DNA from: an uncultured Sulfurovum sp. | GTDB lineage: Bacteria > Campylobacterota > Campylobacteria > Campylobacterales > Sulfurovaceae | NCBI GenBank assembly: GCA_947311605.1 | Contig: CAMZLC010000144.1 | Span: forward strand, 1-10,181 | Direction: 5' to 3' | Length of the DNA stretch: 10,181 nucleotides | Shown here: in pieces, positions 6,660 through 10,181 of the stretch | Layout of the letters: each line of letters starts with the position of its first letter | How positions within the stretch are numbered: the stretch's first letter is position 1 | Translations under genes and position numbers: made by a program | The notes under the pieces: generated by a model | Told to the model about the DNA's origin: nothing | What the model saw: the letters and a program-made list of their open reading frames with translations, nothing else | The model's database searches: none

Positions 6660-7494
6660 TGTGATCCAGACACTGCTGGAGGCACTTCCCTATATCAAAA
6701 AGTTTCGAGATGATACCGTGGTCATCAAGTATGGCGGCTCTGCCCAGAGCAGTGAGGAGCTCAAGGCAAAATTTGCACAGGATATCGTACTGTTGCACAC
6801 TGTAGGCATCCGACCCGTTGTTGTGCATGGTGGAGGAGCAAGCATCAGCAAGCTGCTAGAGGAGTTGGGCATCAAGAGCAAGTTTGTCGAGGGGCAGCGA
6901 GTGACCAGCAAGGAGGCGATGCGTATCGTAGAGATGGTACTCAGCGGTGAGATCAACAAAGAGATCGTCGCACTGCTGAACTCCCAGGGAGCCAAAGCAG
7001 TAGGCATCTCGGGAAAAGACGGAAACCTGCTGGAGGCGATCGCACGTCATGACGGGGCGTTTGGCTTCACGGGTGATATCTCTTCGGTAGACACCACCCT
7101 GTTAGATAATATTATTGAAGACCATTTTGTGCCCGTGATCGCACCCATTGCTAGCGGCGGCACGGTAGGGCATCCAGGATACAATATCAATGCAGATCTG
7201 GCAGCCAGCAAAATAGCAGCAGCGATCCATGCGAGAAAAATCGTCTTTTTGACCGATACCCCGGGTGTTTTGGATAAGAAAGGGACGCTTTTGCGTACGC
7301 TGGATCTGCAGCAGACAGAAGTCTTGAAGGTAGATGGGACGATCCATGGGGGGATGGTTCCCAAGGTGGATGCCTGCATGGAGGCCGTACGGGGAGGTGT
7401 CAAAAAAGCCCATATTATCGATGGTAGACTAGAGCACTCTCTGCTACTTGAGATTTTAACTAGTCGTGGTGTCGGTACCTGTATCGAGCTATAA
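6643..7494 (+). CDS. argB: Acetylglutamate kinase
   Basis: ArgB phosphorylates N-acetyl-L-glutamate, the second step of the acetylated arginine pathway, in the cytosol. The 283-residue product is full length. K29 in VVIKYGGSA is the catalytic lysine; VVVHGGGASIS is the glycine-rich substrate loop; YNINAD and FLTDTPGVLD are the acetylglutamate and nucleotide motifs. The N-terminal helix (about 2-21, ending EALPYIKKF) is the extension found in hexameric enzymes inhibited by arginine, and the C-terminal GVGT segment belongs to the same class, so feedback control by arginine is likely (established for the class, inferred here). The start is GTG 6643 with GAGGA at 6634-6638, inside the end of lpxK. 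It is the last gene of the operon: a possible terminator follows at about 7519. Confidence 0.97.
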   Translation: MKAKHDVIQTLLEALPYIKKFRDDTVVIKYGGSAQSSEELKAKFAQDIVLLHTVGIRPVVVHGGGASISKLLEELGIKSKFVEGQRVTSKEAMRIVEMVLSGEINKEIVALLNSQGAKAVGISGKDGNLLEAIARHDGAFGFTGDISSVDTTLLDNIIEDHFVPVIAPIASGGTVGHPGYNINADLAASKIAAAIHARKIVFLTDTPGVLDKKGTLLRTLDLQQTEVLKVDGTIHGGMVPKVDACMEAVRGGVKKAHIIDGRLEHSLLLEILTSRGVGTCIEL

Positions 7495-7518
7495 AGCCAA
7501 ACCATTATGCTCTGCTTT

Positions 7519-7538
7519 AGCCCATCCGTCGGGTTTTT
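7519..7538 (+). terminator. Possible weak rho-independent terminator after argB
   Basis: AGCCC at 7519-7523 can pair with GGGTT at 7531-7535 (three G-C pairs, one A-U, one G-U) around a seven-base loop, followed by an unbroken T run to 7538. The stem is short, so termination may be partial. The T run also lies just upstream of the thrC -10 box and could serve as its T-rich upstream element. Confidence 0.4.
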
Positions 7539-7539
7539 T

Positions 7540-7553
7540 GCTATAATTATAGC
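7540..7553 (+). promoter_or_regulatory. thrC promoter -10 box within a perfect 14-bp palindrome
   Basis: The sequence GCTATAATTATAGC reads the same on both strands. On the plus strand it contains gcTATAAT (box at 7542-7547), a perfect match to the gnTATAAT form of Campylobacterota promoters, preceded by a T6 run. Transcription would start at about 7554 and give a 5' UTR of roughly 26 nt ending with the SD AGGTGAGAG (7570-7578). The symmetry means the minus strand carries the same -10 box. Confidence 0.65.
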
Positions 7554-7579
7554 CCTAAATTACAAATACAGGTGAGAGT

Positions 7580-9046
7580 ATGCAATTTATTGAGACACGG
7601 GGCAATGACGGAAAGCGGGCATCACATGTCAATTTTTCTGATGCCATCTTGAATCCAAGTGCTAGTTTTGGTGGACTTTATGTGCCAGAATCTCTACCTG
7701 ATATGGGCATAGAGTTTTTGGCAGACGCCATTAATAGTGACTATAAAACACTGGCCTTTGAGCTTCTTAAAAAGTTTGAGATCGATATTGAGGATGCGCT
7801 CCTCTGGGAGGCGCTGAACTGCTATGACAGTTTCGATGATGCGAACAATCCCGCGCCTGTAAAGAGCATAGAAGAGGACTGTTTTGTCACAGAACTCTAT
7901 CATGGTCCTACACGCGCATTCAAGGATATGGCGCTTCAGCCTTTTGGCGTGATCCTCTCTGCCCTGGCGGCACAGCGCGGGGAAGAGTATCTGATCATGG
8001 CAGCCACCAGCGGAGACACGGGGCCGGCGACGTTGGAGACATTTAAAAATAGACCCAATATCAGAGTGGCCTGCCTCTATCCTGATGGCGGCACTTCGGA
8101 TGTGCAGCGACTGCAGATGGTCACCGAGGATGCAGCAAACCTGAAAGTCATCGGTGTCAAAGGCAATTTTGACGATACCCAGCATGCCCTCAAAACACTC
8201 CTCTCCTCCGAGACCTTCAAGGCAGAGCTGCAGGCCAAGGGGATCAAACTCTCTGCAGCAAACTCTGTCAATTTTGGCAGAATTATTTTCCAGATTATCT
8301 ACCATCTTTACGGCTATCTGGAGTTGGTCAGACGGGATGATATCGCACTAGGAGAAAAGGTCTACCTGATCGTTCCCAGCGGTAATTTCGGCAATGCTCT
8401 GGGTGCCTACTATGCCAAAAAAGCGGGATTGCCGGTAGAGAAGATACTGATCGCTTCCAATACCAACAATATTCTGACAGATCTGATCAACAAGGGAGAG
8501 TATGATATCAGAGACAGGGCATTGGTGTTGACGCGCTCCCCTGCTATGGATATCCTGAAGAGTTCGAATGTCGAACGCGTGCTGTTTGACAAGTTTGGCA
8601 GCGAGAGAACCAGAGAGATGATGCAGGATCTCGAAGAGAAGCATCTCTATCGCCTCAGCGCTGAAGAGTTGGCTTCATTGAGAGAAGATTTTGATGCCAT
8701 AGACAGCAGTGATGCAGAGGGACTGGCGTTTATGGCGGATTATGCCGACAAAGGCTATATCATGGATCCGCATACGGCAACCTGCATCAAGGCCTACAGG
8801 GAACTCAGAAGCGAGCCCCTGCCTGCGATACTCTGCTCCACGGCAGAGTGGACAAAGTTCAGCATGAGCGTAGCGGAGGCACTGCAGATAGAGGCGGAGA
8901 GTGATCTGGAGGCACTGGAGAAGATATCCCAGGAAACAGGACTGAAAATACCGCCCATGATCAAAGCACTTTTTTCCAAACGAGTCATCCATGACAAGGT
9001 AGTTGAAAAAGAGAAGATAAAGGAGGAGATGCTGTCGTTTTTATAA
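7580..9046 (+). CDS. thrC: Threonine synthase
   Basis: ThrC converts O-phosphohomoserine to threonine and phosphate with pyridoxal phosphate (PLP), the last step of threonine synthesis. The 488-residue product is the long bacterial/fungal type, beginning with the usual 'F.ETRGNDGKRASHVNFSDAIL' segment and GGLYVPE. K115 in HGPTRAFKDMA is the PLP lysine; SGDTG at 144-148 contacts the substrate; SGNFGNA at 267-273 cups the PLP phosphate; and DPHTA lies in the C-terminal part as expected. The start ATG has SD AGGTGA at 7570-7575. It has its own promoter, so it is separable from argB. Its TAA stop (9044-9046) runs into an A9G8 tract, and a LysM gene begins 30 nt downstream. No other threonine gene (hom, thrB) is present here. 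Confidence 0.97.
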   Translation: MQFIETRGNDGKRASHVNFSDAILNPSASFGGLYVPESLPDMGIEFLADAINSDYKTLAFELLKKFEIDIEDALLWEALNCYDSFDDANNPAPVKSIEEDCFVTELYHGPTRAFKDMALQPFGVILSALAAQRGEEYLIMAATSGDTGPATLETFKNRPNIRVACLYPDGGTSDVQRLQMVTEDAANLKVIGVKGNFDDTQHALKTLLSSETFKAELQAKGIKLSAANSVNFGRIIFQIIYHLYGYLELVRRDDIALGEKVYLIVPSGNFGNALGAYYAKKAGLPVEKILIASNTNNILTDLINKGEYDIRDRALVLTRSPAMDILKSSNVERVLFDKFGSERTREMMQDLEEKHLYRLSAEELASLREDFDAIDSSDAEGLAFMADYADKGYIMDPHTATCIKAYRELRSEPLPAILCSTAEWTKFSMSVAEALQIEAESDLEALEKISQETGLKIPPMIKALFSKRVIHDKVVEKEKIKEEMLSFL

Positions 9047-9061
9047 AAAAAAAGGGGGGGG
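9045..9061 (+). repeat. Homopolymer tract A9G8 between thrC and the LysM gene
   Basis: Nine A (9045-9053, including the last two bases of the thrC stop) are followed directly by eight G (9054-9061). The tract ends 15 nt before the ATG of the LysM-3D gene, in the region where its ribosome-binding site must lie. Length changes would leave the thrC stop intact but alter the spacing or purine content upstream of the next gene. In Campylobacterota, poly-G tracts of about this length are well known to vary by slippage. Confidence 0.7.
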
Positions 9062-9076
9062 AGACGGTATTAGTTA

Positions 9077-10181
9077 ATGACATTTTTTCAGCACACACTT
9101 TTTTTGATAGCTATTGTAGCGACAGCAGTGACGGCAGAGATACCCTCTTGTCGTGCAATGAAGCAAGACACGACACAATGTGATCCCTACGATACCTTGT
9201 TTATGAAGATCACCCAACTGAAAAAAGGTAGAGCATCCTTGAGACGCAGACCAGTCACAGATAAAAAGACATCCTTGGAAGAGAAAATCAGGGTGAAAAA
9301 TGGGATGACACTGCACAATCTGGTCTTCAAATATATCAGACGCGAAGAGAGGTTTTATAGTAGATTAGAGAAAAAAAAAGGGCAACAGGCAGAGAGAGGG
9401 ATACAGAAGAAAGCAGAGAAAAATCCAGAGCAAACCTCCAGCAAACCCAAGCCCTACACACCCCAAAAAACAGTGGTACTGGTTCCTGCCACAAAACCTA
9501 TTGCTGCAGCAACAAGCACGGTCAAAAAGAATACAGACGATGAGACCCAATCCCCCGGAGAGGTCATCTTGCCGGTAGAAGCACCTGTTTCTCCAAAAAT
9601 TAAACAGAAAGGTGCCGGAGAAAATCCTCGAGCTGAGTATGCAGTCTATAGGGTGAAAAAAGGTGACTCCCTGCTGGGTATTGCTAAGAGATTTGGTGTA
9701 GAAGCAAGGGGCTTGATTGGGATAAATCAACTACATAAGGGTGCTGCGCTCAAAGCGGGGCAGAAATTGCGCATTCCTCTCTCGCAAGAGGATACCGATG
9801 CCATCGATAATGCAACGTATATCGTCAAAAAAGGAGATACTCTTTCCAGGATAGCCAGACATTTCGGTGCCAAGCTCAGCGATTTGAAAAAATACAACAA
9901 GGTCCGAAAAAAGTCCGTGATTCATGTAGGGCAGATACTGGTGCTGCCTCTGCCCTGGAAGCTGGTAGAGCTCAAACGCGTAGAGGAGCGGAAGCGAAAA
10001 GCTGCGCTCAAAAAGAAAAGAGAGCGTGAACGCTTGGCGCGCATCGCACTGAAAAAAGCGGAAAGAGCAAGGTTTCTCAAGCTCTCCAAGGGGCTCAAGC
10101 ACAAGTTGAGTGTCACAGCTACCGCCTATACCTCACATCGTAGCCAGACTGACAGAACACCCTTTTTGGCGGCATGGAACA
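9077..10181 (+). CDS. Exported LysM-3D domain cell-wall protein (3' end missing)
   Basis: The frame is open from ATG 9077 to the window edge, giving 368 residues with no stop. Residues 1-20 look like a signal peptide (hydrophobic FLIAIVATAV, cleavage after VTA), so the protein is exported. A long basic, Pro/Lys/Thr-rich linker follows (about 50-185). Two LysM peptidoglycan-binding domains come next: about 190-234 (YRVKKGDSLLGIAKRFG) and 248-291 (YIVKKGDTLSRIARHFG). A highly charged Lys/Arg/Glu stretch (about 293-342) precedes the beginning of a 3D domain at about 346, with VTATAYTSHRSQTD and D359 as the first of its expected aspartates. The 3D fold resembles the MltA lytic transglycosylase barrel, suggesting a role in cutting or remodelling peptidoglycan, which cannot be confirmed without the missing end. 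A TAG at 9071-9073 fixes the start at or after 9077. There is no clear SD apart from the GGGGAGA end of the homopolymer tract, about 12 nt upstream. An A9 run lies inside the gene at 9371-9379. Confidence 0.88.
   Translation, partial: MTFFQHTLFLIAIVATAVTAEIPSCRAMKQDTTQCDPYDTLFMKITQLKKGRASLRRRPVTDKKTSLEEKIRVKNGMTLHNLVFKYIRREERFYSRLEKKKGQQAERGIQKKAEKNPEQTSSKPKPYTPQKTVVLVPATKPIAAATSTVKKNTDDETQSPGEVILPVEAPVSPKIKQKGAGENPRAEYAVYRVKKGDSLLGIAKRFGVEARGLIGINQLHKGAALKAGQKLRIPLSQEDTDAIDNATYIVKKGDTLSRIARHFGAKLSDLKKYNKVRKKSVIHVGQILVLPLPWKLVELKRVEERKRKAALKKKRERERLARIALKKAERARFLKLSKGLKHKLSVTATAYTSHRSQTDRTPFLAAWN

Noticed and set aside
9365..10102. Minus-strand open frames opposite the LysM-3D gene, rich in Phe, Leu and Cys
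   Set aside because: The plus strand encodes a coherent signal peptide, two LysM domains and a 3D domain over the same bases, in one unbroken frame.
1..10181. Mobile elements, tRNA or rRNA genes, CRISPR arrays, toxin-antitoxin or defence genes
   Set aside because: I looked on both strands for transposase or integrase motifs, regular spaced repeats and tRNA-like cloverleafs and saw none; nearly all of the window is filled by core genes.

Overview
The window looks like a chromosomal core region of a member of the Campylobacterota (former Epsilonproteobacteria), probably close to Sulfurovum or Sulfurimonas. The signs are an atypical OmpR-type regulator very like Helicobacter HsrA (HP1043), a 5-formyl-THF cyclo-ligase-like gene directly upstream of rny (an order I recall from Campylobacter jejuni), an RNase Y in a Gram-negative that makes lipid A, and good -10 boxes of the form gnTATAAT without clear -35 boxes. 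This placement is inferred from protein similarity; no rRNA or tRNA gene is present to confirm it. Base composition looks even and I see no mobile element, integrase, phage gene, tRNA or CRISPR.

Layout. (1) 1-3450, all plus strand and closely spaced: the 3' end of a 5-formyltetrahydrofolate cyclo-ligase family gene, rny (RNase Y), an exported cyclophilin-type peptidyl-prolyl isomerase, and cmoB (wobble uridine-34 tRNA modification). (2) 3451-3599: an AT-rich gap with a candidate promoter, then the hsrA-like regulator (3600-4259). (3) 4293-4898, minus strand: a metallo-beta-lactamase-fold hydrolase of the glyoxalase II/YcbL type, convergent with the regulator. (4) 4915-7494, plus strand: a DUF455 ferritin-like protein, lpxK (lipid A 4'-kinase) and argB (N-acetylglutamate kinase), each overlapping the next, which suggests translational coupling. 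A TATAAT box six bases before the DUF455 start codon suggests a leaderless mRNA. (5) 7495-7579: a possible weak terminator followed by a -10 box inside a perfect 14-bp palindrome, then thrC. (6) 9077-10181: an exported protein with two LysM domains and the beginning of a C-terminal 3D domain, cut off by the window edge. It follows thrC by 30 nt, and that gap contains a run of nine A and eight G.

Most of this is housekeeping: RNA decay and modification, folate and amino acid synthesis, lipid A, and periplasmic folding. I found no multi-gene system that I would call new. The points most worth a second look are the regulator whose receiver has lost its phosphorylation residues, the apparently leaderless DUF455 gene leading an operon with lpxK and argB, the palindromic promoter before thrC, and the A/G homopolymer tract in front of the LysM-3D cell-wall gene.
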